NCBI RefSeq assembly: GCF_015182285.1
Contig: NZ_PRDM01000001.1
Span: 1,116,001-1,180,000, forward strand
Length of the DNA stretch: 64,000 bases
Direction: 5' to 3'
DNA from: Flavobacterium hungaricum
Lineage (GTDB): Bacteria > Bacteroidota > Bacteroidia > Flavobacteriales > Flavobacteriaceae
A program made the translations under genes and the position numbers. The notes below the pieces were generated by a model. That model saw nothing but the letters and a program-made list of their open reading frames with translations. It did not search any database and had not been told where the DNA came from. Every line of letters begins with the position of its first letter. The stretch's first letter is position 1. Shown here piece after piece: positions 43,375 to 54,033 of the stretch.

Positions 43375-44979
43375 TTATTTTCCTTTCAATAAATTAATGC
43401 TTACTGTTGCGGTATCGCCGTCTGGAAATCGTTTGAAAATAGATTTGTCTGGAAATAATCCTGCTTCTGCAGCAATAGCGTTAAAAACATCAATTTCAAT
43501 AATATACTGATCAGAAAAACCATGTGTGGCATCATAAGCAGTTGCGGGAGTTCTGCCTAAATGTGCAGCCGTAAGTGCCGGATTTATAGTATGCAGTTCG
43601 ATCAGCAATAAACCAAATTTGTGCACATAAGGCGACCATTTTTGTAAATGTTCTAAAAGATTATCTTCAACCAGATTATTACTAATTCTTTGTCCTCTAA
43701 AAGCAAACGCCCCTGTAGATTTACTGACTCTATTGGCATTAATATGTTTCGGGTCCTGCCAGATTCGGTTATGATCTAAAAAAGTCCTTACATTCAGCAG
43801 GTCTTTCAGGTCAATATTATAATTCTCTTTCAGGTCGTCTGCCAAAGCTTCAGGTCTTCCGATATCGCCCCAGATTACTTTTGCCCAAATATCAGCTTTT
43901 ATAAGATTGGCTCTGGTTACTTTTAAAGCGGTTTGATTGTAATCTGCACCAACTAAAAACAGCGGATATTCGTCGAGCATTTTTCCTCTTAAAGTTTGTC
44001 TGTCAATAACTTCAAAAATATGCTGTAAAAAAGCACCGTTACCGCAGCCCATATCCAAAATTCCTTTTGGCTGTTCTTCGATCGGCAGGTTAAAAAGTTT
44101 AATCAAAATTTCATCAACTACTTTAAAGTAAGTATCGTGAGCGCCGCCGCTTCCCCAAACGTTCATTTCGCGGTCAACGTGAATTTCACTTTCGCCTTCG
44201 GCAGTTCTTAAAGCATCAGGATTTCCAAAAATCAACTCTTCAATTCTGGCAAAAGTGGGCAGGTACGAAACCGTAACACCGTATGCGCTGGCTCTTTTGG
44301 CAAAAAACAAGCCCGCATCGGTAAATTGATAATTGCCGTTTTTCTCGATAAACCAGCCCAGATGCACAAAAAAGTCTAATATCTTTTTAAAATTTTCAGG
44401 TGATTTATGAAATTCCTCTGGCCTAAAAGAAGTTTCCATAAAATATTTGTGAAACATTCCGTTCATGGCAAGGCGCACTATAGTCGGTCCAATCAAATAG
44501 CCCTCAATATGTTTTAAAATATGATCCTGAATACTGTTGGTAAGCGGATCTTCAGAAGGTTCAATTCCGTATTTATTTTTATATTTTTCGAAAATAAGAT
44601 TCAGTTTTTCAAACGGAACATCTTCAAACAAACGAGGATGAAACTGAATCGAAAGCTGCAGCAGCGACACAACATCTTCGTAAAGATGAAATAACGAAAA
44701 AGCTATTTTTGATTTTTCATTTACGGCAATTGTAATAATTTGTGTTTGATTGTCAACTTCATAATCTAAAAAACCTTGAGAAGCCAAAACTCTCAAAGCC
44801 ACATTGAGATAACCTTCATTGGCATTAAAAACAGAAGTAAGCTCTGCTAATGTTGTTTTTTCTTTGTTTAAAATAAATTCTAAAACAGACTTGTTTTGAA
44901 GCGCTATTGCCGTCGGAGCGGTAACTAATCCGTCAAGATGCCTGAATATGAAACTTAAGAGTTGTGATTTATCGGTCAT
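43375..44979 (-). CDS. Large SAM-dependent methyltransferase with duplicated N-terminal region
   Basis: 534 residues. Two similar winged-helix-like segments lie at about 14-95 (HLDGLVTAPTAIALQNK) and 157-232 (HIEGYLIGPTIVRLAMNGMF), each ending in a hairpin and strand. A class I methyltransferase core follows, with SAM motif I LDMGCGNGAFL at 308-318, acidic loop GADYNQTAL and motif WGDIGRPEAL. The layout recalls stand-alone relatives of polyketide-associated (AprA-like) methyltransferases; that is a low-confidence resemblance. No biosynthetic cluster surrounds it, and it is convergent with the TonB receptor. Confidence 0.85.
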   Translation of the reverse strand: MTDKSQLLSFIFRHLDGLVTAPTAIALQNKSVLEFILNKEKTTLAELTSVFNANEGYLNVALRVLASQGFLDYEVDNQTQIITIAVNEKSKIAFSLFHLYEDVVSLLQLSIQFHPRLFEDVPFEKLNLIFEKYKNKYGIEPSEDPLTNSIQDHILKHIEGYLIGPTIVRLAMNGMFHKYFMETSFRPEEFHKSPENFKKILDFFVHLGWFIEKNGNYQFTDAGLFFAKRASAYGVTVSYLPTFARIEELIFGNPDALRTAEGESEIHVDREMNVWGSGGAHDTYFKVVDEILIKLFNLPIEEQPKGILDMGCGNGAFLQHIFEVIDRQTLRGKMLDEYPLFLVGADYNQTALKVTRANLIKADIWAKVIWGDIGRPEALADDLKENYNIDLKDLLNVRTFLDHNRIWQDPKHINANRVSKSTGAFAFRGQRISNNLVEDNLLEHLQKWSPYVHKFGLLLIELHTINPALTAAHLGRTPATAYDATHGFSDQYIIEIDVFNAIAAEAGLFPDKSIFKRFPDGDTATVSINLLKGK

Positions 44980-45127
44980 AATACAAAATTGAAGGTTAGT
45001 TTAAAAATAGTGATTTTTTGTTATTTAATCCTTTCATTATTAGTGTATTTTAGAAAACAGGTAAGTTGCAACAGTACAATTGCACAAAAGATCTCGAGTC
45101 GAATTGGAACAAAATGAGGTGTTTCTA

Positions 45128-48100
45128 TTATCTATTCATTGCAATATAATCTGATGGCGACATCGAAAAATGTTTCTGAAAATTACGGCCAAAACTCGTC
45201 TGCGATTTATAACCGACCATTTCGGCGATTTCGTACATTTTAAGGTTTTCATTTAATAATAATTCGGCGGCACGTTTAAGACGGACAATGTTTATAAGCT
45301 CGTTCGGACTCAGATTGGTGATGTCTTTGATTTTTCGATACAAAGTAGAACGGCTCATATTCATGATTTCTGCCAAAGATTCAACGCTCAAATCTGGATC
45401 TGTGATGTTTTTAAGAATCTCATCGTCAAGTTTTTTCAGGAATTTTTCGTCTGTTTTATTGTGTGCAATGCTTTTAATGTGCGAAAGCGGCGAACTCGCA
45501 TAATAATTCATAATCTGTCTGCGGTTTTCGATCAGATTGCTGGCTTGGACTTTTAAATAATCCATAGAGAACGGTTTGGCAATGTAGGCGTCTGCACCAA
45601 CTTCGAGACCATCGATCTGAGATTGCAGCGAATTTTTAGCAGTCAATAAAATGACTGGAATATGACTCGTTTCTAAATTGGTTTTAATGGTTTTACACAT
45701 TTCAATTCCGTCCATAATGGGCATCGAAACATCTGAAATTACGAGTTGAATATTTTCGTTGTGTATGATTTTTAAGGCTTCATCGCCATTTGACGCTTTT
45801 AGAATAGTATAGCTTGAAGCCAGTTCTGTCGTTATAAAACTCAAAAGATCTTCATTATCTTCTACCACTAAAAGCTGTGCTTTTTCATTTTTAATTGCTG
45901 CGGTTTCTTTTGGGGTTTCGCTTTCGATTGTTTCTTTTTCAGATTCCGAATACAGCATGAATTCTTCTTTTTGATGAAGTGGCAGCGTCAGTTCAAAAAC
46001 ATTAAAATCGGAATCAGAGAGCAGCTGTAAATTACCGTTGTGAAGCTGTGCCAGTGAATGCGCCAGCGAAAGCCCGATTCCGGTTCCGGAAGCTGTATTA
46101 GAGTCGTCTACTCTGAAAAAGGGTTCGAAAATTTTATCTTTTAAATGAATGGGAATAATACTGCCGTCATTTTTTACAATCAAAGTCAGTTTTTTATCAT
46201 CTCTAAAAAGCGAAATTGAAACCGTATCTTTTGCATATTTTACCGCATTGCTCAGCAGATTGCTCAAAATCTTCTTAAATGCTTCTTTGTCTACAAAAGC
46301 ATGAATGTCTTTTTCTCCCAATTCTAATTGAAAGTCTAAGCCGCGTTCTTCGATCAATTGGCTGAATCTCAAATGCAGGTTTCGAACCTGCGATGAAATA
46401 TTCGCTTCGACGAAAGTCAATTTTAAGCCGCCGATTTCCGATTTTCTAAAATCCAATAATTCGTTTACCAATTTTAATAAACGCGAAGTGTTTTTTTTCA
46501 TAATAGAAAGATGCTGCGGTACTTCTTCAGATTCGTATTGCAGTCCTAAAAGTTTTTCTAAAGGCCCCTTTATCAGCGTAAGCGGCGTTCTGATCTCGTG
46601 CGCAACATTGGTAAAGAAATCAATTTTGGCTTGATAGATTTCTTTTTCTTTTTCGTCATTCAAATGTTTGATTTTGCGGTTGTTCTTAATCTGGGTCAGG
46701 TTTTGAGAATACCGAATGATGTAGTAAAACCCTGTACAGATCAAAACGAAATAAAGCAGATAGGCGTAAATGCTGGCATAAAACGGCGGTAAAATTCTAA
46801 TTTTAAGTTTGACCTCTTTACTCCAGACCCCAAAACTGTTGAGTGATTTTACTTTAAAAACATAATCGCCCGGCGCCAGTTCGGTAAAGAAAACTTTATT
46901 GTTTCGTTCCAGATAAACCCAGTCTTTGTTGACATTTTCAAGTTGGTACCAATATTCTGTAAGCTCTGCCGCGGTATAATTTAAAGACGCAAATTCGAGA
47001 TTAAAAGACGATTGATTGTTGTTTAATTCTAATTCATCAATAAAAGAAATCGATTGTTTTATAGGCGAGTCCGTACCATTTGCTTCAATATCTTTATTAT
47101 TGATCTGCAGATTGGTAATGTAGATAAACGGCGTGTATTTATTCTTCGTAAAATGCTTCGGATTAAAACTGATCATTCCGTTGAGGTTTCCAAAATACAT
47201 GTCGCCATTGGTATCTTTAAAAGCCGAATTGTAATTGAACTGGTCGCTTAAAAGTCCGTTTGCCGTTGTAAAAATCTTGAGGGTCTTATGATCGGGACCA
47301 AATTTTACTAAACCTTTAGAAGTGGTCAGCCATAAATTGCCTTCATCATCTTCTAAAATAGAGTAGAAGACATTACTCGGCATTCCGTTTTTGGTTGTAA
47401 ATTTGGTAAAAGTGTGTGTTTTTCGGTCAACGAGGTTTAAGCCGTTTTCCGTTGCAATCCACAAATTCTTAGAGCTGTCTTCAAAAATAGTATTAATCGT
47501 ATTGTTGCTGATGCCTTGCGGATTTTTATAATCATAATTAAAAACCTCTTTTTTCTTAGTTTTCGGGTTGTAAAAAAGCAGTCCGTCGCGGTAACTTCCA
47601 GCCCATAGATTTCCGTCACTGTCTTCTTTAAAATTGGTATAATGATACGTTTCTGGGAAAAACTTCATGATTTCGAAGTGATCCGCCTGTTCATTATAGC
47701 GGTACAATCCAGAAGTCGTTACAATAACAAAGTCTTTATTTTTCATTTCATAAAAAGAAAAAATAAAGTTGCTGTGCAGACCGCTTCTGCCATCGCTCGC
47801 GCTGTAATGCTGGATAAGAGCACCCGAATTCCGATCTAAAACATCCAAACCATGTTCAAAGGTTCCGACCCAGATTTTGTCTTTTCGCGGCAGCAAAGCA
47901 TGAATGTTGTAGTACGAAACGGGATAAGAGGTAAATTGCTGCGTTTTTGGGTTAAAACGATTTACGCCCGCATCTTCGGTGCCAATCCAGATATCGCCAT
48001 GGTCGTCTTTGTGAATTTCCCTGACCGCGCTGCCGCTAATGGAGTTTTGCCCTTTCTGCGGAAAATACTTTTTAAACTGCGTATATTGCTTCTGGTGGTA

Positions 48101-49057
48101 ATTGATACCGCCAAAATACGTTCCAACCCAGATTCCGTTTTCTTTGTCAATCGTAATCGAGTAGGCGGCATTGTCTGAAATCGCATACGGATCGTTGTAG
48201 TTTTTCTTGAGATTGACTGCCTTTTTGGTTTTCAGATTATAAACATAAACGCCCGATTCGCTGGCAATCCAGAGTTCGTCATTTCCTCTTTTTCTAAATT
48301 GGCGTACAAAAACAGGATCTTTGGTATCAAATTTTAATTCGGTGGTCGTTTTATTGTTTCTATTGTAAATAAGAACGCCGTGATCCTGAGTTCCGATTAC
48401 GATATTTTCGGCATCAACAGCATAAATTACCGTGATTCTAAAGCCGGATTTGTTTGAAGGCGGATGCAGCGCCGCATTTTCAAACGAATGATTTTCCTCA
48501 GAATAATGATAGATTTTATTTAAGGAAGAAGCCCAGATTTCGCCTTGCGGATCTCTGGTAATCGAGGTAGTGACAAAATACTTATTAGGATTAAAAGTGG
48601 TCATTTCCTTTTTCTGCGTGGCATATTTATACAAAATGTTGCCAGAAATAAACCAAATGTTTCTTTTCTTGTCGTGATTAATATCATTGATACGATCGTT
48701 AATAGCTTCGTTTAAAATAGAAAAGCGATCTTGTTTTTTGTCATAGTGATACAAACCTTTATCTGTTCCGACCCAAATCGTTCCATTATGTTCGTGCAGT
48801 GACTGTATATAATTGCTTCCTAAACTGCGAATAGGATCACCGCTGCTTCTGTAGGTTTTAAAACGATAACCATCAAACCTGTTTAAACCGTCTTTGGTTC
48901 CAAACCACATAAAACCATCATTATCCTGGATAGAGGCCAGAACGGTATTGTTAGAAAGTCCTTCTTCGACCTGAAAATGTTTAAAATAATATTCTTGTGC
49001 ATTCAAAAAAGGAATCGAAAATAACACTATAAATAATAAAAGAAAGAATTTACGCAT
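45128..49057 (-). CDS. Hybrid two-component system sensor-regulator (HTCS)
   Basis: 1309 residues. Order: signal peptide; two seven-blade propellers of reg_prop repeats (about 25-690, units like DGFMWFGTKDGLNRFDG); Y_Y_Y domain (about 695-760); membrane span (about 763-785); HisKA with His820 in NVAHEIRTPL; HATPase (about 920-1030, NLLSNAVKYAKD and GTGIGLS); receiver domain (1060-1170) with Asp1109 and Lys1161; AraC DNA-binding domain (about 1205-1305). It is divergent from the SusC gene of the arabinose-type locus and should sense an oligosaccharide released from that glycan. Confidence 0.96.
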   Translation of the reverse strand: MRKFFLLLFIVLFSIPFLNAQEYYFKHFQVEEGLSNNTVLASIQDNDGFMWFGTKDGLNRFDGYRFKTYRSSGDPIRSLGSNYIQSLHEHNGTIWVGTDKGLYHYDKKQDRFSILNEAINDRINDINHDKKRNIWFISGNILYKYATQKKEMTTFNPNKYFVTTSITRDPQGEIWASSLNKIYHYSEENHSFENAALHPPSNKSGFRITVIYAVDAENIVIGTQDHGVLIYNRNNKTTTELKFDTKDPVFVRQFRKRGNDELWIASESGVYVYNLKTKKAVNLKKNYNDPYAISDNAAYSITIDKENGIWVGTYFGGINYHQKQYTQFKKYFPQKGQNSISGSAVREIHKDDHGDIWIGTEDAGVNRFNPKTQQFTSYPVSYYNIHALLPRKDKIWVGTFEHGLDVLDRNSGALIQHYSASDGRSGLHSNFIFSFYEMKNKDFVIVTTSGLYRYNEQADHFEIMKFFPETYHYTNFKEDSDGNLWAGSYRDGLLFYNPKTKKKEVFNYDYKNPQGISNNTINTIFEDSSKNLWIATENGLNLVDRKTHTFTKFTTKNGMPSNVFYSILEDDEGNLWLTTSKGLVKFGPDHKTLKIFTTANGLLSDQFNYNSAFKDTNGDMYFGNLNGMISFNPKHFTKNKYTPFIYITNLQINNKDIEANGTDSPIKQSISFIDELELNNNQSSFNLEFASLNYTAAELTEYWYQLENVNKDWVYLERNNKVFFTELAPGDYVFKVKSLNSFGVWSKEVKLKIRILPPFYASIYAYLLYFVLICTGFYYIIRYSQNLTQIKNNRKIKHLNDEKEKEIYQAKIDFFTNVAHEIRTPLTLIKGPLEKLLGLQYESEEVPQHLSIMKKNTSRLLKLVNELLDFRKSEIGGLKLTFVEANISSQVRNLHLRFSQLIEERGLDFQLELGEKDIHAFVDKEAFKKILSNLLSNAVKYAKDTVSISLFRDDKKLTLIVKNDGSIIPIHLKDKIFEPFFRVDDSNTASGTGIGLSLAHSLAQLHNGNLQLLSDSDFNVFELTLPLHQKEEFMLYSESEKETIESETPKETAAIKNEKAQLLVVEDNEDLLSFITTELASSYTILKASNGDEALKIIHNENIQLVISDVSMPIMDGIEMCKTIKTNLETSHIPVILLTAKNSLQSQIDGLEVGADAYIAKPFSMDYLKVQASNLIENRRQIMNYYASSPLSHIKSIAHNKTDEKFLKKLDDEILKNITDPDLSVESLAEIMNMSRSTLYRKIKDITNLSPNELINIVRLKRAAELLLNENLKMYEIAEMVGYKSQTSFGRNFQKHFSMSPSDYIAMNR

Positions 49058-49444
49058 AGTTGTGGTTTTTAGGCTTAAATAGTTATTTCTTCAAATCGTC
49101 TCAATATTCTACAAAATGTTGCAGCTGTATTAAAATGGGCTGTTTTTAATACTATTTGAATCATTTTAAAGAGATATTGACACAAATGAAGCATTTTATT
49201 TTGAATAAAAAGTACCTACTTTGAATTTTCAAATAAACCATATTGATAATTTTTTAAGGTTAAAAATACGCTATCAATAATATTATGTTTGAAAAAATAA
49301 ACCATTACTAATTTTGAAACAAAATGAACAACTTATTACCAGACATTAGTTTTGATTCTTTCTTTGGACGCAGACCAGGAGATTGATTGAAGTCTAATCG
49401 TAAACCAAACCACAAAAGAAATAACTATCTAAAATGCAAAATCA
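49058..49444. other. Divergent HTCS/SusC control region
   Basis: This 387-base gap must hold the HTCS binding sites and the susC promoter. A near-match -7 box TACTTTG is at 49217-49223 (one base shorter than consensus). The 20-codon frame at 49324-49386 is listed separately. Nothing else is recognised. Confidence 0.4.
49324..49386 (+). CDS. Possible 20-residue leader peptide upstream of susC
   Basis: ATG 49324 to TGA 49384-49386 reads MNNLLPDISFDSFFGRRPGD. It is preceded by an A-rich stretch, ends 58 bases before the SusC start, and lies in the transcribed leader if the near-consensus -7 box at 49217 is used. Its reality rests only on position and frame; no family is known to me. Chance occurrence of such a short frame is quite possible. 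Confidence 0.25.
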   Translation: MNNLLPDISFDSFFGRRPGD

Positions 49445-52400
49445 ATGAAAACAACGTTCACTCAAATTTTAACAAAGAGATATTACCTCTTGTTTTTCTT
49501 TAGTTTATTACTGCAGTCCTCATTTGCCCAGCAGCAGATTACAATAACGGGAACAGTGACCGGCTCAACGGGAGAACCCATTCCGTTTGCCAATGTTCTG
49601 ATCAAGAATACTCAAAAAGGTGCAGCAACAGATCTTGACGGTAAATTTTCGATTACCGCCAATTCAAATGAAATTTTAGTTTTTAGTTCGCAAGGCTATA
49701 AAACAACAGAAATTGCTATTAATAATAGAACTTCCGTAAACGTTTCGTTAGCAGAAGATGCCATGAAACTCGAAGAGATAGTAGTAGTGGGTTACGGTTC
49801 GCAGCAGAAAAAAGACCTTACGGGAGCAGTTTCGCTAGTAAAAGCAGATGAAATCCAGAAAAGACAGGTGACAACGGTTGCAGACGGACTTCAAGGTCTT
49901 GTTACGGGAGTGAAAGTACGTGGAGGCGGACGCCCGGGACAGGAAGCGAATGTGGAGATTCGCGGACTTAAAAATCTTCAAAATACCAATCCGCTGTATG
50001 TGATAGACGGATTGATTACTTCTGCCAACAGAGATTTTAACCCGAATGATATCGAAAGTATTCAGGTTTTAAAAGATGCCTCTGCAGCAGCGATCTACGG
50101 ATCGAGAGCGGCAAACGGGGTGATCATCATTACTACTAAAAAAGGTAAAAAAGGCCCGCTTCAGGTTGAAGTTTCGGCAAAAAGCAGTTTTACAGTAATG
50201 CCTCGTTATGATTTAGTGGGAACCGAAGAGTTTGCAAAATACAACAACATGGCCTATGATAATGCCGGATTTACAAGACAAAATCTAAATATGGCAGTGG
50301 ATACAGACTGGCAGGATGCTGTTTTTAAAACAGGAATGATTCAGGATTATAATGCCAGCGTATCGGGAGGAAGTGAGAATTCGAGCTTTTTTATGTCGGG
50401 GAATTATTTTGGAAATGAAGGCACAGTGATCGGAACTGATTTTGACAGAATTTCGTTTAGAGTGAATTCAAGCGGTACAAAAGGAATTTTCAGTATCGGA
50501 GAAAACTTAGCCATAAGCAATTCTAAAACCGATGAAATGTCTGGTAATCCCATTATTGATGTTTACAGAATGACGCCTACGATTCCGCTTTATGATGCTT
50601 CTAATCCAGGCGGATACGGATACGGAAAACAAGGTGTTGCCGATACTTTTGGAACAAACCCTTTGGCACTGGCCGATTTTTCGAATACGACAAATGAAAA
50701 CTTTAGAATTAGAGGAAATATATGGTCAGAATTAAAATTTGTTCCGTGGTTGAAATACCGCTTCAATTTTGGATATGAAACCAGCTTTGATTCGTACAAA
50801 TACATGAGAAAAAAAGGAAGCTGGACCTTAAACCAGCCTCAGGACCCGTCTCAGACCGATCAAAATAAAGGCAGATCTGAAACGATGCTGTTTGAAAACA
50901 CCTTGACTTTCAAAAAAGAATTTGGAAAACATGATCTGACAGTTTTAGTAGGCCAGACGTATCAAAAAGACAATTACAACCAAATTTACGGAACCAAAAG
51001 AAATCTTCCTATGAATTCTGGAACGGGGCAGTATTACGAGGTTTTAAACCAAGGAGATTCGCCGGTAGTAGGAGGATTTATAAACGAAGCGGCTCTCGCG
51101 TCTTATCTGGGAAGAATAGAATACAATTATGACAATCGCTATTTATTGAATGCTGTAATCAGACGCGACGGCTCATCAAAATTCAGTGATGGAAATAAAT
51201 GGGGAAATTTCCCTTCGATTTCTGCAGGATGGAGAATAAGCAACGAATCGTTTTTTAAATCGGCATTTATTAAAGATTTAAAAGTGAGAGCAAGTTATGG
51301 AGAATTGGGTTCTGGAAATATTAGAGAATACGAATCTAAAAGCTTTGTCAATAATTTTGGTCAGATCGTACTGGGGAACGACCAAAATTTGTATCCGTCG
51401 GCCGCTCAGGTAAAATTATCGAATTCACAGCTGCGTTGGGAAAAGTTAAAACAAACCAATATCGGATTAGATTTAGGTGTTTTAAATAATGATCTGCGTC
51501 TAACGGCAGATTATTTCATCGCCCGTACAGAAGATGTATTATTTGGGTTTCCTATTTTATTAACTACCGGAAACGACGGCGGCAACCCGATTTCGAATGC
51601 GGCAACGGTAGAAAATAAAGGTTTTGAATTGGAATTGGCTTACAGCAAAAAAATCAATGAATTCTCTTTTAATGCGTCTGTAAACTTTACAAAAGTAAAC
51701 AACAAGCTGGTTTCTCTGGGTAACGGACAAAACGAAAGTATTATCGGAAACACCATGACCCGCAGCGGCAGTCCGGTAGGAATGTGGTATGTATTGGAAA
51801 CAGATGGATTATTTCAAAACCAGCAGGAAATTGACAACTACAAAAATGAAAACGGACAAGTGATTATGCCGAATGCAGTTCCTGGAGATATCCGCTTTAA
51901 AGATAATAACGGTGACGGACAAATTACCAATGCAGACAAAGCGATTGTAGGAAGCCCGTGGCCGGAATTTGAGATAGGATTAAACGCCGGTGCAGAATAC
52001 AAAGGTTTTGATTTTTCTATGAACTGGATTGCTTCAAACGGAGCAACGGTTTATAACGGATTTAGAAGTGTTGTCGATCGTTTTGATGATAATAGTAATT
52101 ACAGAACCGGAATTCAGCCTTGGACGCCGGAGAATCCAAACACCGATTTTCCTAGAATTACAAAAGGTTCCACTTTAAATTCAAGAGGAGACAGCGATCG
52201 TTTCTTAGAAAGCGGTGATTTTATCAGACTTAAATACATCGGATTTGGTTATAACCTGCCGGAAAGTGTTTTGAAAAACTCTGGTATTTCTAGAGCAAGA
52301 TTAACCCTGTCGGCACAAAACATTTTAACAATCACTAAATACAAAGGTTTAGATCCAGAATTCAGCAATACTGGTGATAACAGGATTTTTGAACGAGGTG

Positions 52401-52462
52401 TTGATAATGGTTCTTTTCCGAATCTTCAGACGTATTCTTTTGGTGTAGAATTTAGCTTTTAA
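49445..52462 (+). CDS. SusC/RagA-family TonB-dependent glycan transporter
   Basis: 1005 residues. Signal peptide ending QSSFAQ, carboxypeptidase-regulatory-like domain (about 30-110), TonB box with the classic KLEEIVVVGYGSQQKKDLTGAVS, plug (about 125-230, with VLKDASAAAIYGSRAANGVIIITTKKG) and barrel ending SFGVEFSF. Unlike the SusC at 1618 it has no STN domain, consistent with HTCS rather than sigma control. It should import oligosaccharide captured by the SusD encoded 16 bases downstream. Confidence 0.96.
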   Translation: MKTTFTQILTKRYYLLFFFSLLLQSSFAQQQITITGTVTGSTGEPIPFANVLIKNTQKGAATDLDGKFSITANSNEILVFSSQGYKTTEIAINNRTSVNVSLAEDAMKLEEIVVVGYGSQQKKDLTGAVSLVKADEIQKRQVTTVADGLQGLVTGVKVRGGGRPGQEANVEIRGLKNLQNTNPLYVIDGLITSANRDFNPNDIESIQVLKDASAAAIYGSRAANGVIIITTKKGKKGPLQVEVSAKSSFTVMPRYDLVGTEEFAKYNNMAYDNAGFTRQNLNMAVDTDWQDAVFKTGMIQDYNASVSGGSENSSFFMSGNYFGNEGTVIGTDFDRISFRVNSSGTKGIFSIGENLAISNSKTDEMSGNPIIDVYRMTPTIPLYDASNPGGYGYGKQGVADTFGTNPLALADFSNTTNENFRIRGNIWSELKFVPWLKYRFNFGYETSFDSYKYMRKKGSWTLNQPQDPSQTDQNKGRSETMLFENTLTFKKEFGKHDLTVLVGQTYQKDNYNQIYGTKRNLPMNSGTGQYYEVLNQGDSPVVGGFINEAALASYLGRIEYNYDNRYLLNAVIRRDGSSKFSDGNKWGNFPSISAGWRISNESFFKSAFIKDLKVRASYGELGSGNIREYESKSFVNNFGQIVLGNDQNLYPSAAQVKLSNSQLRWEKLKQTNIGLDLGVLNNDLRLTADYFIARTEDVLFGFPILLTTGNDGGNPISNAATVENKGFELELAYSKKINEFSFNASVNFTKVNNKLVSLGNGQNESIIGNTMTRSGSPVGMWYVLETDGLFQNQQEIDNYKNENGQVIMPNAVPGDIRFKDNNGDGQITNADKAIVGSPWPEFEIGLNAGAEYKGFDFSMNWIASNGATVYNGFRSVVDRFDDNSNYRTGIQPWTPENPNTDFPRITKGSTLNSRGDSDRFLESGDFIRLKYIGFGYNLPESVLKNSGISRARLTLSAQNILTITKYKGLDPEFSNTGDNRIFERGVDNGSFPNLQTYSFGVEFSF

Positions 52463-52478
52463 TTAAACAAACAGCGTA

Positions 52479-54002
52479 ATGAAAAAAATAATCATAATAA
52501 CAGCAGTTTTTCTGGGTCTTGTTTTTACAGCTTGTGAAAATGAATTGGATCTGAACAGCCCAAATGATATCACAGTAGATCAATATTGGAAAACAGAAAG
52601 CGATGCACAAGCCGGTGTAAATTCTATTTATGCCATGTTTTATAAAGACGGATTATGGGCGAGATGGATGTATTTCCGTTTAGACTTAACTTCTGATGAG
52701 GGGTACAGTGTAAGTCCGTGGACTGAATTGGCAGACTGGACGAGATTTAATTACATTAATTATAATTTTTGGGAAGGAAATGCCGTAACGTGGAGAGACA
52801 CCTACAAAGCTATTTTTAGATGCAATCAGGTTTTGGCTAATGTTCCGGGCATACCATTTGAAAATGAAGAAACTAAAAAGCAGGTTATCGCGCAGGCCAA
52901 ATTTTTCCGAGCATTGCATTACTATTATGCAGCAGTAATCTGGGAAGATGTTCCTTTGGTTTTAGATCCGTCTACACCAGCAGATTTGCCGCAGCAAAAA
53001 AAGGTAACCGAAATCTGGGCTCAAATAGAGAAGGACCTGAACGAAGCCTTTGAAGACTTGCCAAGAGACTGGGCCGCTGACCAGACCGGAAGACCAGATA
53101 AAGGCGCAGCAAAAGCTTTTCTTGCAAAAACCTATATGCAGCAGCACAAATGGACAGAAGCAAAAGCGGCTTTGGAATTTTTAATCTCTGGAGCAGGAGC
53201 AAAGTACAGTCTGGTATCGAACTACAGAGATAATTTTACAGATGTAAATGAAAACAATGGAGAATCTGTTTTTGAAATTCAGTTTGGAGATCAAAGAAAG
53301 GGAGGAACCGACGAAGCTCAAAATGCAGCAGTTTCCAGCAACCGTGGGCAGTTTTTTGCACCAAGAGGAATAGGCTGGTCTGACGGACAGGCACGTTTCT
53401 GGCTGGTAAATGCTTTTAAGCAGGAAAAAAATAAAGACGGTAATCTCGATACGCGCTTAAGATGGACTTTGTATTATCCTGATTTATTGGCCGATTTTGG
53501 AGACAAAACCTACGACAGAAACTGGGAATGGAACAACGACGAAGCCTGGTTTAGAAAAGGAAGCCGCGACTATTACAGAAATAACGAAGATTATTACAGC
53601 CAGGTAAACTATAGACTGGTGCGTTATGCAGACATTTTACTGCGCTATGCCGAAGTTTTGAACGAAACAGGGAATACCGCTGCAGCGTATCAATATGTAG
53701 ATTTGGTGAGAGCGCGTGTCAACATGAATACCTTAGCGGCAGCACATCCAGAAATTGGAAACGATCACGATAAATTCTTAGAACGCTTAAAAACAGAAAG
53801 AGTTTTAGAACTGGCAGGAGAAAGTGTTCGCTGGGAAGATTTAAAACGCTGGGGAGATTTAGATTCTCAAGCCTCTGTTGATAAAATTGCGCTTCGTGAT
53901 TCGGATTTTAAAAATTTTAAAGTGGGAAAAAACCATAGAATGCCAATTCCGCAAGTTGATGTAGATAATAATCCAAATCTCGAGCAGAACTCTGGATATT
54001 AA
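52479..54002 (+). CDS. SusD/RagB-family glycan-binding lipoprotein
   Basis: 507 residues. Lipobox VFTAC (Cys19), then ENELDLNSPND. Family regions are AQAKFFRALHYYYAAVIWEDVPLV, YADILLRYAEVLNETGN and the C-terminal RVLELAGESVRWEDLKRWGD with RMPIPQ. Trp-rich loops (EWNNDEAWFRKG) may form the sugar platform. It caps the SusC pore at the surface. A 12-base-pair hairpin follows the stop codon. Confidence 0.95.
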   Translation: MKKIIIITAVFLGLVFTACENELDLNSPNDITVDQYWKTESDAQAGVNSIYAMFYKDGLWARWMYFRLDLTSDEGYSVSPWTELADWTRFNYINYNFWEGNAVTWRDTYKAIFRCNQVLANVPGIPFENEETKKQVIAQAKFFRALHYYYAAVIWEDVPLVLDPSTPADLPQQKKVTEIWAQIEKDLNEAFEDLPRDWAADQTGRPDKGAAKAFLAKTYMQQHKWTEAKAALEFLISGAGAKYSLVSNYRDNFTDVNENNGESVFEIQFGDQRKGGTDEAQNAAVSSNRGQFFAPRGIGWSDGQARFWLVNAFKQEKNKDGNLDTRLRWTLYYPDLLADFGDKTYDRNWEWNNDEAWFRKGSRDYYRNNEDYYSQVNYRLVRYADILLRYAEVLNETGNTAAAYQYVDLVRARVNMNTLAAAHPEIGNDHDKFLERLKTERVLELAGESVRWEDLKRWGDLDSQASVDKIALRDSDFKNFKVGKNHRMPIPQVDVDNNPNLEQNSGY

Positions 54003-54033
54003 AAAATATACTCAGCGTATCAAAACTATTCAT

